Shown: positions 46,534 to 57,436, counted from the first letter of the stretch. The stretch is 64,000 nt of DNA from Castellaniella sp049673105 (GCF_049673105.1 NZ_JBATXG010000013.1:21292-85291); one strand, 5' to 3'. Numbers and translations are program-made. The notes: generated from the letters alone by a model not told the origin.

Positions 46534-47439
46534 CTAGGGCGCGTCCGGCGGGCGGCTCAGCACCTGTTCCAGAGTCTGCGCCTGGCCGTCATCCAGTCGG
46601 CCTGCCCGGCGGGCCAGGACCACACCTCGAAGACATAATTGATCATATAAATCGCGCATGGCTGGATCCACCGCCTGCAGCGCCTGCCGATGCAGGCCCA
46701 CGGTGCCGGCATCCCCGCGCGACACCGGTCCCGGCATGCCAGCCGCCACGCCGCTGCGGGCCGCCGACGCCAGGGTGCCGCGCAGCAAGGGCAGCAAGGC
46801 ATCCAAGGCCTGTTGCTCCGTCGCCCCCCAGGATTGCCACAGACGCACGGCCTCGGCCAGCAAGACATGCACATGCTGCGAGGCATAGCCGCCCGAAGCG
46901 TGATAGCGCGCCCGCGCGCCCGGTGGCAATGTCAGGCCCACGCAGCCTAACCGGGACGTCAGTTGATGCAGGCGGGCAGCCAGCGCCGGATCAGCCGCCT
47001 CGATCGCCACAGTGCAGCCCGGCAGACTGCGCACCGCTGCCTGCGGATCAGCGCCGAAGGCCTGCATGGGATGAAACCCGCCGATCCGCGCACCCGCATC
47101 CGCCGCCGGCTGCAACGCCGCCACGGATGTCGCCCCGCTGCAATGCACGACCCCTTGGCCGGCGCGCCAGGCCACCGCTCCGGCCACCGGAGCGATCGCC
47201 GCATCCGGCGTTGCAATGAATACCAGATCGCACTGGTCGGTCACTTCCTGGGGATCGCAGGCCTGGCAGGCCGACAGCATGCCCGCCATGACACGGGCGC
47301 TTTCCAGACGGCGACTGCCGACGCGCGCCACCGGCAAACCGGCCTGCTGCAAAGCCAATGCCAGCGCCTGCGCCAGGCGGCCAGCGCCGATGAAACCCAG
47401 CCGCAGCTCTGCCGACGGATGTTCAGACACACGTGTCAC
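46534..47439 (-). CDS. Rossmann-fold and DUF2520 domain protein (putative oxidoreductase)
   Basis: This 301-aa protein has an NADP-binding N-terminus (LRLGFIGAGRLAQALALALQ, near residue 11) and a DUF2520 C-terminal domain (YHASGGYASQHVHVLLAEAVRLW). The family resembles ketopantoate and pyrroline-carboxylate reductases; its reaction is not known. The start is GTG at 47439, which overlaps the msrQ stop as GTGA, showing translational coupling. Confidence 0.86.
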   Translation of the reverse strand: MTRVSEHPSAELRLGFIGAGRLAQALALALQQAGLPVARVGSRRLESARVMAGMLSACQACDPQEVTDQCDLVFIATPDAAIAPVAGAVAWRAGQGVVHCSGATSVAALQPAADAGARIGGFHPMQAFGADPQAAVRSLPGCTVAIEAADPALAARLHQLTSRLGCVGLTLPPGARARYHASGGYASQHVHVLLAEAVRLWQSWGATEQQALDALLPLLRGTLASAARSGVAAGMPGPVSRGDAGTVGLHRQALQAVDPAMRDLYDQLCLRGVVLARRAGRLDDGQAQTLEQVLSRPPDAP

Positions 47440-48041
47440 GATCGATGTTTCCTTTTTCGAGCCTGCCGCCACCAGAAGACGCGCACCCCCAGCAGGACAG
47501 TCAACAGCACAGCATACAGACGCGGTTCCAGAAAATCGTTCTTGCCCGCCCGCATCCATTCAAAATGCAGAACGGACAATACCGCAGCGGGATAGATCAA
47601 CCAATGCAAGCGTTTCCACCCGCGCCCCAGGCGCCGCATCCAGCCTTGGGTGGACGTCAGCGCCAAGGGCGCCAGCAGCAGCACGGCCACCGTGCCTACG
47701 CCGATGAAATCCCGCTGCCAGATGTCGGCCCACATGGCGGCAGGGACACCGCCGCGATCCCAGATTGCCCAGGCGATCACGTGCAGCACCGTGTAGAAAA
47801 AAGCATACAGCCCCAAGGCCCGACGATGCTTCACCAGCCGCCCCCAACCGGCCAGACGACGCAGGGGCGTGACGCACAGCACGATCCACAACAGTGCCAG
47901 CGCCCAGATGCCGGATGATCGGGTCAGGAATTCCTGCGGATTGACGCCCAGGCCCTGGACAGCCCCCAACACCCCCCAGCGCAGCAGGGGAAACAGGCCC
48001 AGGCCGTGAATGCAGATGCCAAGCCATCTATCGGAACGCAT
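47436..48041 (-). CDS. msrQ: Haem-binding membrane subunit of the methionine sulfoxide reductase
   Basis: The 201-aa protein has six membrane helices with the ferric-reductase-like core (HRRALGLYAFFYTVLHVIAW; GWKRLHWLIYPAAVLSVLHFEW) whose histidines bind haem. It carries electrons from the quinone pool to periplasmic MsrP. The start overlaps the msrP stop (TGATG). Confidence 0.95.
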   Translation of the reverse strand: MRSDRWLGICIHGLGLFPLLRWGVLGAVQGLGVNPQEFLTRSSGIWALALLWIVLCVTPLRRLAGWGRLVKHRRALGLYAFFYTVLHVIAWAIWDRGGVPAAMWADIWQRDFIGVGTVAVLLLAPLALTSTQGWMRRLGRGWKRLHWLIYPAAVLSVLHFEWMRAGKNDFLEPRLYAVLLTVLLGVRVFWWRQARKRKHRS

Positions 48042-49003
48042 CAGAAATTCTGCTTCAGATCCATGCCGGCATACAGCGCGGCGACCTGGTCCGCATAGCC
48101 GTTGAAAGGCTGCGTCTGCCGACGGGGCGCGAAAAAGCCGGAACCGATCCGCTGTTCGGTAGCCTGGCTCCAGCGCGGATGCGGCACATCTGGATTGACG
48201 TTGGCGTAAAAGCCGTATTCCCGGGGCGCCGCCCGCATCCAGCTGGTCACGGGCGGTTCGGACTGCAGACGGATGTGCACCAGGGATTTAGCGGACTTGA
48301 ACCCGTATTTCCAGGGCACGATCACCCGCAACGGGGCGCCGTTCTGCGGCGGCAGTTCCCGCCCGTACACCCCGAACGTCAACAGCGTCAAGGGATGCAT
48401 GGCCTCGTCCATCCTCAGGCCCTCGGTATAGGGCCAATCCAGTATCCCCTGGCGCACGCCAGGCATGACGTCAGGCTGCAGGACGGTGGTGAACACGGCA
48501 TAACGAGCATCTGCGGTCGGCTCAGCCCGTTTCAGCAGATGCGACAGCGAATAACCGATCCAGGGAATGACCATGGACCAGGCTTCCACGCAACGCAGCC
48601 GATAGATGCGTTCTTCCTGGGGCGCCAGCCGGCGCAGATCGTCCAGGTCCAATGTCAGGGGGTGCTGCACGGCGCCATCGATCTGCACGGCCCAGGGCTG
48701 CAGCGCCATGCGTCCGGCCTGGGCGGACGGATCGTCCTTGCCCGTGCCGAACTCGTAGAAATTGTTGTAGGTGGTGATGTCGCGCCAGGTATTGGGCTTT
48801 TCCAGTGTGGACCACTGCGCATTCATCGACGCATCCAGCGCCTGCCCTGCAGGGGCATCGCTGTCGGCTGCCCGCCCCGGCCCGGCGGCCCCTAGCGCTA
48901 AAGCCCCCAGCGCTGCTTGCTGCAGCCACCGTCGCCGCCCAAGCCAGACGGCTTCGGGCGTGATGTCGGACGGCGGAATCAAGGGTTCCTGTTTCGTGCG
49001 CAT
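48041..49003 (-). CDS. msrP: Periplasmic protein-methionine-sulfoxide reductase, molybdopterin subunit
   Basis: This 320-aa protein has a Tat signal (GRRRWLQQAALGALALGAAG) and the sulfite-oxidase fold. Cys138 in YRLRCVEAWSMVIPW is the molybdenum ligand. It repairs oxidised methionines in periplasmic proteins. The ATG at 49003 has GGAGG at eight bases; a TTG at 49012 is less likely. It forms an operon with msrQ. Confidence 0.95.
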   Translation of the reverse strand: MRTKQEPLIPPSDITPEAVWLGRRRWLQQAALGALALGAAGPGRAADSDAPAGQALDASMNAQWSTLEKPNTWRDITTYNNFYEFGTGKDDPSAQAGRMALQPWAVQIDGAVQHPLTLDLDDLRRLAPQEERIYRLRCVEAWSMVIPWIGYSLSHLLKRAEPTADARYAVFTTVLQPDVMPGVRQGILDWPYTEGLRMDEAMHPLTLLTFGVYGRELPPQNGAPLRVIVPWKYGFKSAKSLVHIRLQSEPPVTSWMRAAPREYGFYANVNPDVPHPRWSQATEQRIGSGFFAPRRQTQPFNGYADQVAALYAGMDLKQNF

Positions 49004-49047
49004 GATGATCAACCTCCGGGCTGCGGGCGCCGCCGGCCCTGTTTCAA

Positions 49048-49638
49048 CTATCCCAGCTTTTCTGCAAACTGCACCAGGCGACGGGCCTGATAGCCGATGG
49101 CCGCTTTCACGTCATCCGTGAACGGAGCGCCCTGGGTATGGCTGTAGCCATAGGGGTTGCCGCCCACCTTGAAAATGGATGGATCGGTAAAGCCGGGTGC
49201 CACCACGATGCTGCCCCAGTGGCAGACGGTCGCATAGAAGGACAGGATGGTGGCTTCTTGCCCGCCATGCGTATTTTGCGCCGACGACATGGCCGACACG
49301 GCCTTGTTGGCCAGGCCGCCCTTGGCCCAGACGCCACCCAGCGTATCGATGAAAGCCCGCATCTGGCTGGCCATGACGCCAAAGCGCGTGGGGCAGGAAA
49401 ACAGGTAGGCATTGGCCCATTCCATGTCTGCTGCCGTGACGACGGGAATGTCGGCGGTCTTGTCTGCCTGAGCCTTCCAGGCTTCCTGACCAGCTACCAC
49501 CTGGGCCGGCGCAGTTTCCGCAGCCTTCAACAGGCGAACTTCAGCGCCTGCGGCCTTGGCGGCCTCGGCGGCGATGGAAGCCATCTGATAGTTGGTGCCA
49601 TAGGTCGAGTAGTACACAACAGCAAGCCGAACGCTCAT
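49048..49638 (-). CDS. wrbA: NAD(P)H:quinone oxidoreductase, WrbA type
   Basis: The 196-aa flavodoxin-fold protein starts RLAVVYYSTYGTNYQMA (FMN phosphate loop) and has FSCPTRFGVMASQMRAFIDTLGG and NPYGYSHTQG, the WrbA signatures. It reduces quinones by two electrons, limiting radicals. It lies 44 bases upstream of msrP on the same strand. Confidence 0.93.
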   Translation of the reverse strand: MSVRLAVVYYSTYGTNYQMASIAAEAAKAAGAEVRLLKAAETAPAQVVAGQEAWKAQADKTADIPVVTAADMEWANAYLFSCPTRFGVMASQMRAFIDTLGGVWAKGGLANKAVSAMSSAQNTHGGQEATILSFYATVCHWGSIVVAPGFTDPSIFKVGGNPYGYSHTQGAPFTDDVKAAIGYQARRLVQFAEKLG

Positions 49639-49773
49639 GCGAATCTCCTGAAAATGTAGACCAAGGCCGCCCGCATAGCGGCTCTTTGACTGTACGCCAA
49701 ATCAATCCATGTGTCGCGGTCTGCCCGGCTACAAGTCGCGAGTGCCCAGGCTTCACCTTCTAAACATCTTTTT

Positions 49774-49791
49774 AGATACAATGATGTATCT
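49774..49791. promoter_or_regulatory. Perfect dyad upstream of the MipA gene
   Basis: AGATACA (49774-49780) and TGTATCT (49785-49791) are exact inverted arms around ATGA, 61 bases before the MipA-type gene and 136 bases from wrbA. It is a candidate operator; the regulator is unknown. Confidence 0.45.
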
Positions 49792-49851
49792 TGATGGATC
49801 CACCATCCCCCGATAAGACCCACCCTTGTTTTTTGTAAAAATACCCCTCTT

Positions 49852-50631
49852 ATGTCCCACGTACACACACGCCTTCGCCCGTTCCGCCGTTCCCCCCTGC
49901 GCCTGGGGCTGGCCCCCATCTTGCTGAGCCTGACCGTCTCAGGCATTGCTCAGGCGGATGACCGCGTCACCCTGGGCGCCGGCGTGGCCGTCATCCCGCG
50001 CTACGAGGGATCCAGCGAATATGCCGGCAAAGGGGTGCCTGTCATCGATGCACAGATCGGGTCCTTTTATGCCCGCACGGACCAAGGCATCGGCCTGAAC
50101 CTGATCCAGACGCCCGGCCTGACCCTCAGCGCCGGCGCCAATATGCTGTGGGGCTACGGCAGCGACGTCATGCCGCGCGGCATCGGCGGCTTGTCGGACG
50201 AGGTCGGCGCCCGCCTGGGCCTGTCGATGAAGATTGCAGACACGGTGTTCAGCGTCTCGGCGCTGCAGGCGGTCACGGACAGCGATCGGGGCATGGTCGC
50301 CCACGCCCGCCTGGCCTATCCGCTCTTTGCGGGCGACCGCCTGCACTTTACCCCCAGCATCGCCACCAGCTGGGCCACCGAGAAATACATGGATAGCTAC
50401 TTCGGTATCACGGCAGGGGAATCCTACCGATCCGGCCTGGCGCAATACCAGCCGACCTCGGGGTTCAAGGATGTATCGGCCCGCATGGCCTTCAACTATG
50501 CACTGACCGAGCGGCTGAGCCTGATGGGTTCCGTCGGCGTCATCCGGCTGGTCGGCGAAGCAGCCGACAGTCCCCTGGTCGAACAGAAAACCCAGACCTA
50601 CACCCTGATCGGCGGCAGCTACTCATTCTGA
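49852..50631 (+). CDS. MipA/OmpV family outer membrane protein
   Basis: The 259-aa protein has a signal peptide ending IAQA (residue 35). The mature part starts DDRVTLGAGVAVIPRYEGSSEY, alternates amphipathic strands and ends in LIGGSYSF with terminal Phe, as expected for an outer-membrane barrel. MipA/OmpV proteins act as scaffolds for murein enzymes or as porins. Its 3' end overlaps a convergent TetR gene by nine bases. Confidence 0.9.
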   Translation: MSHVHTRLRPFRRSPLRLGLAPILLSLTVSGIAQADDRVTLGAGVAVIPRYEGSSEYAGKGVPVIDAQIGSFYARTDQGIGLNLIQTPGLTLSAGANMLWGYGSDVMPRGIGGLSDEVGARLGLSMKIADTVFSVSALQAVTDSDRGMVAHARLAYPLFAGDRLHFTPSIATSWATEKYMDSYFGITAGESYRSGLAQYQPTSGFKDVSARMAFNYALTERLSLMGSVGVIRLVGEAADSPLVEQKTQTYTLIGGSYSF

Positions 50632-51219
50632 TTTTCGCACCAAAGGCAGGAACACCTCGTCCACCCAGGCGATACACAAGCCCTGGGGGGGCGCGGCCCG
50701 GTGCAGCAGCACGTAGTTACCCAGCAGGTCATTCAGTAAAGCCATGACGGCCTGCGTCAACCGGGCTTGTTCCAATTCCCCGCGGCGGATCGCCCGCTCG
50801 ACAATGATGGCAAATGCGTCCTGCCGGCCTCTCATGAGCGCATCGCGCAAGTCCTGGGGAGACGCATACGTTTCCCGGAACGACGCATCCAGCAGCATGG
50901 AGAAAATCAGGCCGATCACATCCGCAAGTTCGCTGATCCGCTGCAGATAATCCAGCAGTTCCACCCTGACACCGCCCAGATCCGGCGCGTCGAACGGACG
51001 CTGATCCAATTCATGCCGAACGGCGGCGACGGCCAGATCCGCCTTGCCGGACCAACGGCGGGCCAGTACGGTCCGGCTGGTGCCGGATCGTTCCGCCACC
51101 CTGGCCAGGGTCAGGCCCGCATAGCCGTGGTCCAGCAATTCTGCCCAAGCCTGCCCCAAAATGGCCTGTTCCAGCACGGCATCGCGGCGGCGGCGTTTGA
51201 CGGGGGAATCGGTCGGCAT
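50623..51219 (-). CDS. TetR family regulator
   Basis: This 198-aa protein has an N-terminal TetR helix-turn-helix (HGYAGLTLARVAERSGTSRTVLARRWSGKADL, about 31-62) and a C-terminal ligand domain similar to TetR_C (ELLDYLQRISELADVIG). The target is not clear; neighbours are the MipA gene (convergent) and a second TetR gene upstream. Confidence 0.88.
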   Translation of the reverse strand: MPTDSPVKRRRRDAVLEQAILGQAWAELLDHGYAGLTLARVAERSGTSRTVLARRWSGKADLAVAAVRHELDQRPFDAPDLGGVRVELLDYLQRISELADVIGLIFSMLLDASFRETYASPQDLRDALMRGRQDAFAIIVERAIRRGELEQARLTQAVMALLNDLLGNYVLLHRAAPPQGLCIAWVDEVFLPLVRKSE

Positions 51220-51275
51220 CGGGCTGGGTGTCTCCCGCGCTGGCGCACCGCGTCAACGCACTATGAACATGCGAA

Positions 51276-51872
51276 TCATTCTACCTGCTGGCCAGCCGGC
51301 CACATCGCCAGCGCCTGATCGGCAATGGCCATCAACATATCCCGCCCGACGCCCGCCTTGGCCTGAACCGCCATGCCATGCAGCACCGTCATCACAAACC
51401 CCGCCAGCACCGCGCAATCCGCGGTGCCGGGCAGATCGCCGGCTTGCCTGGCTTGTTCGAAGCGCTGGCGCAGCGAGGCTTCCGCCGCTGCGCGCGTCTC
51501 GATCAGAACACGCCGGATCGGGTCCGACTCGCCGGACCCGGCCAGCGCGCCATTGATCGCCAGACACCCTGCGTGATCCGGGCATTGGGTATGCAGCTCG
51601 ACGGCGCCGTACAGGATCTGCGCGACCACCTGCCGCGCCCGCGCCTGTTTCAGCGCCTCGGGAAAATAGCTCAAGTACCGCTCGTCATAGCGCTCCAGCG
51701 CCCGGCGAAACAGGGATTCCTTATTGCCGAATGCCGAATACAGCGCAGGCCGTTCCACACCGGTCGCCTGCGTCAGATCCGTGTACGTGGCGCCCTCGTA
51801 CCCCTTGGCCCAAAACACCGTCAGTGCGGCATCCAGCGCCCGATCCACATCGAATTCGCGGCGACGTCCCAT
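51276..51872 (-). CDS. TetR family regulator, probably of the OYE reductase gene
   Basis: The 198-aa protein opens MGRRREFDVDRALDAAL, with GATYTDLTQATGVERPALYSAFGNKESLF as its HTH. Cysteines in CPDHAGCLAINGAL near residue 105 match a conserved CPGxxGCL-type segment of this TetR group and could be redox sensitive. It is divergent from an Old Yellow Enzyme gene, the arrangement of nemR-nemA. GTG at 51878 is an alternative start. Confidence 0.88.
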   Translation of the reverse strand: MGRRREFDVDRALDAALTVFWAKGYEGATYTDLTQATGVERPALYSAFGNKESLFRRALERYDERYLSYFPEALKQARARQVVAQILYGAVELHTQCPDHAGCLAINGALAGSGESDPIRRVLIETRAAAEASLRQRFEQARQAGDLPGTADCAVLAGFVMTVLHGMAVQAKAGVGRDMLMAIADQALAMWPAGQQVE

Positions 51873-52018
51873 CTGCACCCCATTCCGTTGATTTCATAAC
51901 GATCGATATTAAAACCGTTGACACGACACGTCCAATTTCATACCATTCATTATCATAATAGCCGTTACGAAATAGAAATCCCACCTGAACCGACCTCCTG
52001 CTTTCATAAGAGATCCCT

Positions 52019-53140
<1,122 letters not shown>

Positions 53141-53153
53141 CCGGCAGGCTCTG

Positions 53154-54041
53154 CTATGTGCGGGCCGCCTTGGAAAGCGGCCACCGCACCAGCCCCAGCG
53201 CCAGGGCGGTCCCCACCAGGACCACGGCGGCCCCGGCCATGATCTGCTGCGTCACGACCTCGTCCAGGAACCATACCCCCCACAGCACCCCGAACACCGG
53301 CACCAGGAAAGTGACGCTGACCGCGCCGGTGGGCCCGACGCTGGCGATCAGGCGAAAGAAAATGACATAGGCCAGGCTGGTGCACAACAGCGCCAGCGCA
53401 ATGGTGGCTGCCCAGGCATTCCACGAGACGGCGTGGGACGGCCAGTCGGCAACCGCCAGCGGCGCCAGCAACAGCGCCGCCGTCAGCATGCTGCCGGTGG
53501 CATTGGATAGCGCATCGACGCCGCTCAGGAAACGTTTGGTCCAGTTGGCGGCAATGCCATAGAACAAGGGCGCGGCGACGGACGCCAGCACCGCGGGGCC
53601 GTCACCGCCCGCGCCGAAATCCAGCTTGTCCCATACCAGCACCACAATGCCCAGCAGCGCAATGGCCAGACCCAGCGCACGCCCCCAGGGAAGGCGGTCC
53701 TTCAGCCACAGCCAGGCGATCACCGCCCCCCACACCGGCGTCACGGCATTGGTCACCGCCATGAAGCCGGCCCCCAGCGACTGGGCGGCATAGGCATACA
53801 GCAAGAAGGGAATGGCGGCATTCAAGGCGCCCACCACCAGAATCGCTTTCCATCTGCGCAGCATCAGCGGCAAACGGCCACGCAGGATGACAAGCGGCAG
53901 CAGCGCCAGAGCCGCTAGCCCCACGCGCAATTCCATCAAGGGACCGGGGCCGAATTCGGGGACCGCCACCCGCATGAACAGAAAAGACCCGCCCCACATC
54001 GCCGCCAACAGCAGCAAAGCCAGTAAATCGTGACGACGCAT
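53154..54041 (-). CDS. EamA family (DMT) transporter
   Basis: The 295-aa protein has ten membrane helices and two EamA repeats (LLLLAAMWGGSFLFMRVA at the start, VTPVWGAVIAWLWLKDRLPWG in the first repeat). The ATG at 54041 begins the first helix directly; the longer frame adds 44 residues without a membrane segment. The substrate is unknown. Confidence 0.9.
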   Translation of the reverse strand: MRRHDLLALLLLAAMWGGSFLFMRVAVPEFGPGPLMELRVGLAALALLPLVILRGRLPLMLRRWKAILVVGALNAAIPFLLYAYAAQSLGAGFMAVTNAVTPVWGAVIAWLWLKDRLPWGRALGLAIALLGIVVLVWDKLDFGAGGDGPAVLASVAAPLFYGIAANWTKRFLSGVDALSNATGSMLTAALLLAPLAVADWPSHAVSWNAWAATIALALLCTSLAYVIFFRLIASVGPTGAVSVTFLVPVFGVLWGVWFLDEVVTQQIMAGAAVVLVGTALALGLVRWPLSKAART

Positions 54042-54445
54042 GATGTCGGGGTTCCAGTCAGGAGGCGCGCCGGTTTTGCCAGCACAGATCGGGGGGTTTT
54101 CGATTGTACACAGCGAACCGAACCATACGATATGAGCATAGCAAGGCCCGGCAACCCCCTGAGAATAGTCCAAAAATCCTGGTTTTTTCCTCTATTTCCC
54201 TGCCCAACCCTCAGTCATGTCATGCATTATCTGCATAAATCGACAAAGCGGCGCCAGGTCCGGAAATGATCAAGGAAGTGCTGGACGGAGGCGGGCCAGG
54301 CGCCACCGCTACAATACCGACACACTTTGAGACAGAGAACGGCTGCGCAGCAGGTGCTCTGCCTCTATCGGTTCCACGAATCCATGGATGTTTTCAACCG
54401 GGCGGAGGAAACGACCCCGGGAGATCTCAACCCTCTGAAGACCAT
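54042..54445. other. Intergenic region with no recognised gene
   Basis: These 404 bases between the EamA start and the LysR stop hold no coding frame with recognisable similarity. A plus-strand frame from 54266 runs on antisense to the LysR gene and looks like a shadow. Upstream promoter signals for the EamA gene probably lie in the AT-richer part near 54100-54250, but none is clear enough to place. Confidence 0.5.
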
Positions 54446-55378
54446 CTAAGTCGGACTCGATCGAACACTCGAAACCGGCATGCGCTGCTGCATCAGCTCG
54501 ATCACCCAATCCATGAACACCCGCAGCTTTGCGCTGACATGCCGGTTCGGTGGAAACGCGATATGCATCGGCATGGGGTCCAGGCGCCAGTCCTGGAACA
54601 AGGGGATCAGGCCGCCGGACTCACTGTGCATGTCGGCCATATAAGTCGGCAACCACAGCACGCCCAGTCCGGCCAATCCGGCGGCAATATAAGCATTGCC
54701 GTCATCCACCACCACATCATGGCGGCCTTGTATCGTCAGACTTTCGCCCGCGCGATGCAGGGTCCAGGCCAGCACGCGACCGGCGCGCGACCCGGCAAAA
54801 CCGACAATGCGGTGGCGGGATTCTTCCAGTTCGCGCGGGTGGGCCGGCGCGCCAGCCGATGCCAGATAGGCGGGCGCCGCATACGCGCCGAGCTGCAGAT
54901 CGCCCACATGCCGCGCCACCAGCGATAAATTGTCGATTTCGCCCCCGCGTATCACGCAATCCACATTTTCATCGATCAAATCCACCACGCGATCGCTGAC
55001 ACCCAGGTGTAGCTGGATATCGGGATACCGGGCATGAAATGCGGGCAAGGCCGGGACAAGGACCATGCTGGCAAACGGACTGGGCACATCCACCCGCAGC
55101 CGACCGCGCGCCACCGCCGAGGCGCTGGACAGGCTGGTCTCGGCATCCTCCAGGTCCGCCAGCAACCGCAGCACCCGTTCGTAATAGACGGCGCCATCGG
55201 CTGTGACATTGACCTTGCGCGTGGTGCGATTGAGCAGCCGGACACGCAAGCGCGCCTCCAACTGCTGCACCAGCTGGGTCACGCTGGTCCGGCTCATATG
55301 AAGCGTATCCGCCGCCTTGGTGAAGCTGCCGGTTTCCACGACGCGGACGAATGCCCGCATGGCATCGAAACGGTCCAT
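54446..55378 (-). CDS. LysR family transcriptional regulator
   Basis: The 310-aa protein starts MDRFDAMRAFVRVVETGSFTKAA with the HTH LHMSRTSVTQLVQQLEARL, then a LysR substrate domain (about 90-300) of the AaeR/DmlR-like group. The start at 55378 is fixed by this N-terminus. It is divergent from the RidA-like gene (145 bases between starts), which it may control. Confidence 0.91.
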   Translation of the reverse strand: MDRFDAMRAFVRVVETGSFTKAADTLHMSRTSVTQLVQQLEARLRVRLLNRTTRKVNVTADGAVYYERVLRLLADLEDAETSLSSASAVARGRLRVDVPSPFASMVLVPALPAFHARYPDIQLHLGVSDRVVDLIDENVDCVIRGGEIDNLSLVARHVGDLQLGAYAAPAYLASAGAPAHPRELEESRHRIVGFAGSRAGRVLAWTLHRAGESLTIQGRHDVVVDDGNAYIAAGLAGLGVLWLPTYMADMHSESGGLIPLFQDWRLDPMPMHIAFPPNRHVSAKLRVFMDWVIELMQQRMPVSSVRSSPT

Positions 55379-55522
55379 TCCTGCTCCAGTGCTTTGATTG
55401 TTTGGATTGCGCAAACAATGTTGAGTGTGATTGCCAGTTTATCCCCATGGCCCCGACCGCTACAGTGCCCGATATGCAACATCGGTCACTTCCGACCGGT
55501 TGACGATTGATGGAGAGATGCA

Positions 55523-55936
55523 ATGCCCGCACGCGACGTCGTTTTCCCGCCCGGACGCCAGGCACTATACGAGCGCAACCGCTATTCCCCGGCCATCCGG
55601 TCCAACGGCTTTTTATTCGTGTCCGGCCAGGTCGGCAGCCGCGAGGACGGCTCGCCAGAACCGGATCTGGAACGACAGACCCGATTGGCGTTCGACAATC
55701 TGAATGCCATCCTGACAAGCGCCGGCTGCCGTTTCGACGATGTGATCGACGTGACGGTATTCATGACCGATCCCGAATCGAAATTCGAGACGATCTGGAA
55801 AGTCGTGCCCGACTACTGGGGCGAAGCACCCCACCCCACCTTGACCGCAGTCGGCGTCACCTGGCTGTATGGCTTCGACGTCGAGATCAAAGTCATTGCA
55901 AAGCTGCCGCAAGCGGCAGACCAGCCAGGAACATAA
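55523..55936 (+). CDS. RidA (YjgF/YER057c) family protein
   Basis: This 137-aa protein has YSPAIRSNGFLFVSGQVGSRE and a conserved Arg-containing FDDVIDVTVFMTDPE, the RidA pattern. RidA-type enzymes remove reactive enamines or imines or act in catabolic pathways. The characteristic active-site Arg (RidA R105) is not clearly present at the end (HPTLTAVGVTWLYG), so it may belong to a Rid subgroup without deaminase activity. Confidence 0.88.
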   Translation: MPARDVVFPPGRQALYERNRYSPAIRSNGFLFVSGQVGSREDGSPEPDLERQTRLAFDNLNAILTSAGCRFDDVIDVTVFMTDPESKFETIWKVVPDYWGEAPHPTLTAVGVTWLYGFDVEIKVIAKLPQAADQPGT

Positions 55937-56067
55937 AAAATAGCGGACAATCGTGGCCATAGGCACGGCGGCCCACGCTGCCTTGCCCGCTGAAAAACCG
56001 GCGTCGGATGCCAAGCCGCAAAACGCATGGCGCCGATCACCGCCGCTCGTTTGACCGAAGGCCCACC

Positions 56068-57303
56068 TTGTCACGCACCGAATCCGCAACCGCACACCTT
56101 GAATCCGCTGAACTATCCGCCCAGGATCAACGCAGCAACATCGCGCGCCTGACGGTCGCTCAGGCGCTGGCCGGCGCCAACGCGGTCGTGGTGTATGCCA
56201 CAGGCGCCATCATCGGCAATATGCTGGCGCCGGACAAGACGCTGGCCACCTTGCCGATTTCCATTTTCGTGGTCGGCATGGCCGCCTGCATCCTGCCGGC
56301 TGGCGCCATCGCGCGGCGCCATGGCCGCCGCATGGCATTCCTGGCAGGCACCGGCTGCGGCGTCCTGGTGGGACTGCTGGCCGCGCTGGCGGTGATGATC
56401 GGCTCGTTCTGGCTGTTCTGTTGCGCCACTTTCTTTGGCGGCGCCTACGCGGCGGTCGTCCTGTCGTTCCGGTTCGCCGCTGCCGACGGCGTCGGCCCTG
56501 CCGCCAGACCGCGCGCCCTGTCCTTCGTCATGGGCGGCGGCGTGGCAGCGGGCATCGTCGGACCGCAATTGGTCACTTACACCATGAACCTGTGGCCGCC
56601 CCATCTGTTCGCCGCCACCTTCATCGCACAAGCCGTGGCGGCAGCGCTGTCCGCCGTTGTGCTGTACGGGGTCAAGCTGCCCATGCCCACCGCCGCCGAA
56701 CGCGCGGGCGGCAGGCCGATGCGCGTGATCGCGCGCCAGCCCCTGTTCGCGACCGCCGTGATCTGCGGCGCCGTCTCGTACATGCTCATGAACTTCCTGA
56801 TGACCGTCGCCCCTCTGGCCATGCACCTGAGCGGCCACACCCAGACGGATTCCAACCTGGGTCTGCAATGGCACGTCATCGCCATGTACGCGCCCAGCTT
56901 TTTCACCGGTCGGCTGATTACCCGCTTTGGCGCCGGGCGCATCGTCATGACGGGGCTGCTGCTCAGCGGCCTGTCCGCTGCCGTGGGCCTGACCGGCATC
57001 GACGTCTCTCATTTCTGGCTGACGCTGATCCTGCTGGGCGTGGGATGGAATTTCGGCTTTATCGGCGCCTCGGCGCTGGTGCTGGAATGCCACCGCCCCG
57101 AAGAAAAAACACGGGTCCAGTCCCTGAACGACTTCATCGTGTTCGGGACCATGGCGATCGGGTCATTTGCCTCCGGCGGGATATTGGCCGTCTACGATTG
57201 GGATATGGTGTTGTGGGTGTCGTTCGTACCGCTGGTGTTGGCGATTATTGCGCTAATGTGGCAGTGGGGGCATGCGAACCAGCCGGCGGGAACTGCGGCG
57301 TAG
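56068..57303 (+). CDS. Major facilitator superfamily transporter
   Basis: This protein has about 12 membrane helices, with the motif A-like GAIARRHGRRMAFLAGTGCG after helix 2. Homologous starts and a GAAGG site favour TTG at 56068 (411 aa); an ATG at 56008 would add 20 polar residues. Substrate unknown. It is the last clearly chromosomal gene before the integrated element. Confidence 0.88.
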   Translation: MSRTESATAHLESAELSAQDQRSNIARLTVAQALAGANAVVVYATGAIIGNMLAPDKTLATLPISIFVVGMAACILPAGAIARRHGRRMAFLAGTGCGVLVGLLAALAVMIGSFWLFCCATFFGGAYAAVVLSFRFAAADGVGPAARPRALSFVMGGGVAAGIVGPQLVTYTMNLWPPHLFAATFIAQAVAAALSAVVLYGVKLPMPTAAERAGGRPMRVIARQPLFATAVICGAVSYMLMNFLMTVAPLAMHLSGHTQTDSNLGLQWHVIAMYAPSFFTGRLITRFGAGRIVMTGLLLSGLSAAVGLTGIDVSHFWLTLILLGVGWNFGFIGASALVLECHRPEEKTRVQSLNDFIVFGTMAIGSFASGGILAVYDWDMVLWVSFVPLVLAIIALMWQWGHANQPAGTAA

Positions 57304-57396
57304 CACGCGGGTGCAACTTGATGGTGGGCTTGATGCGCCAGCACGCGCATTAAGTGCCATGCACCGCAGAATACTCAAGCACATCCACCCATAGAT

Positions 57397-57425
57397 TTGA
57401 CATAATACAATAATACTGATATTTT
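57397..57425 (+). promoter_or_regulatory. Sigma-70 promoter for a small gene
   Basis: A consensus -35 TTGACA (57397-57402), a 17-base spacer and TATTTT (57420-57425) form a plausible promoter in an AT-rich patch, followed by a 25-base palindrome (57437-57461) and a small coding frame at 57481. Confidence 0.5.
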
Positions 57426-57436
57426 ATACAGCAATA

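Noticed and set aside
54266..54928. 220-aa plus-strand frame.
   Set aside because: It is mostly antisense to a clear LysR gene and has no recognisable domain.
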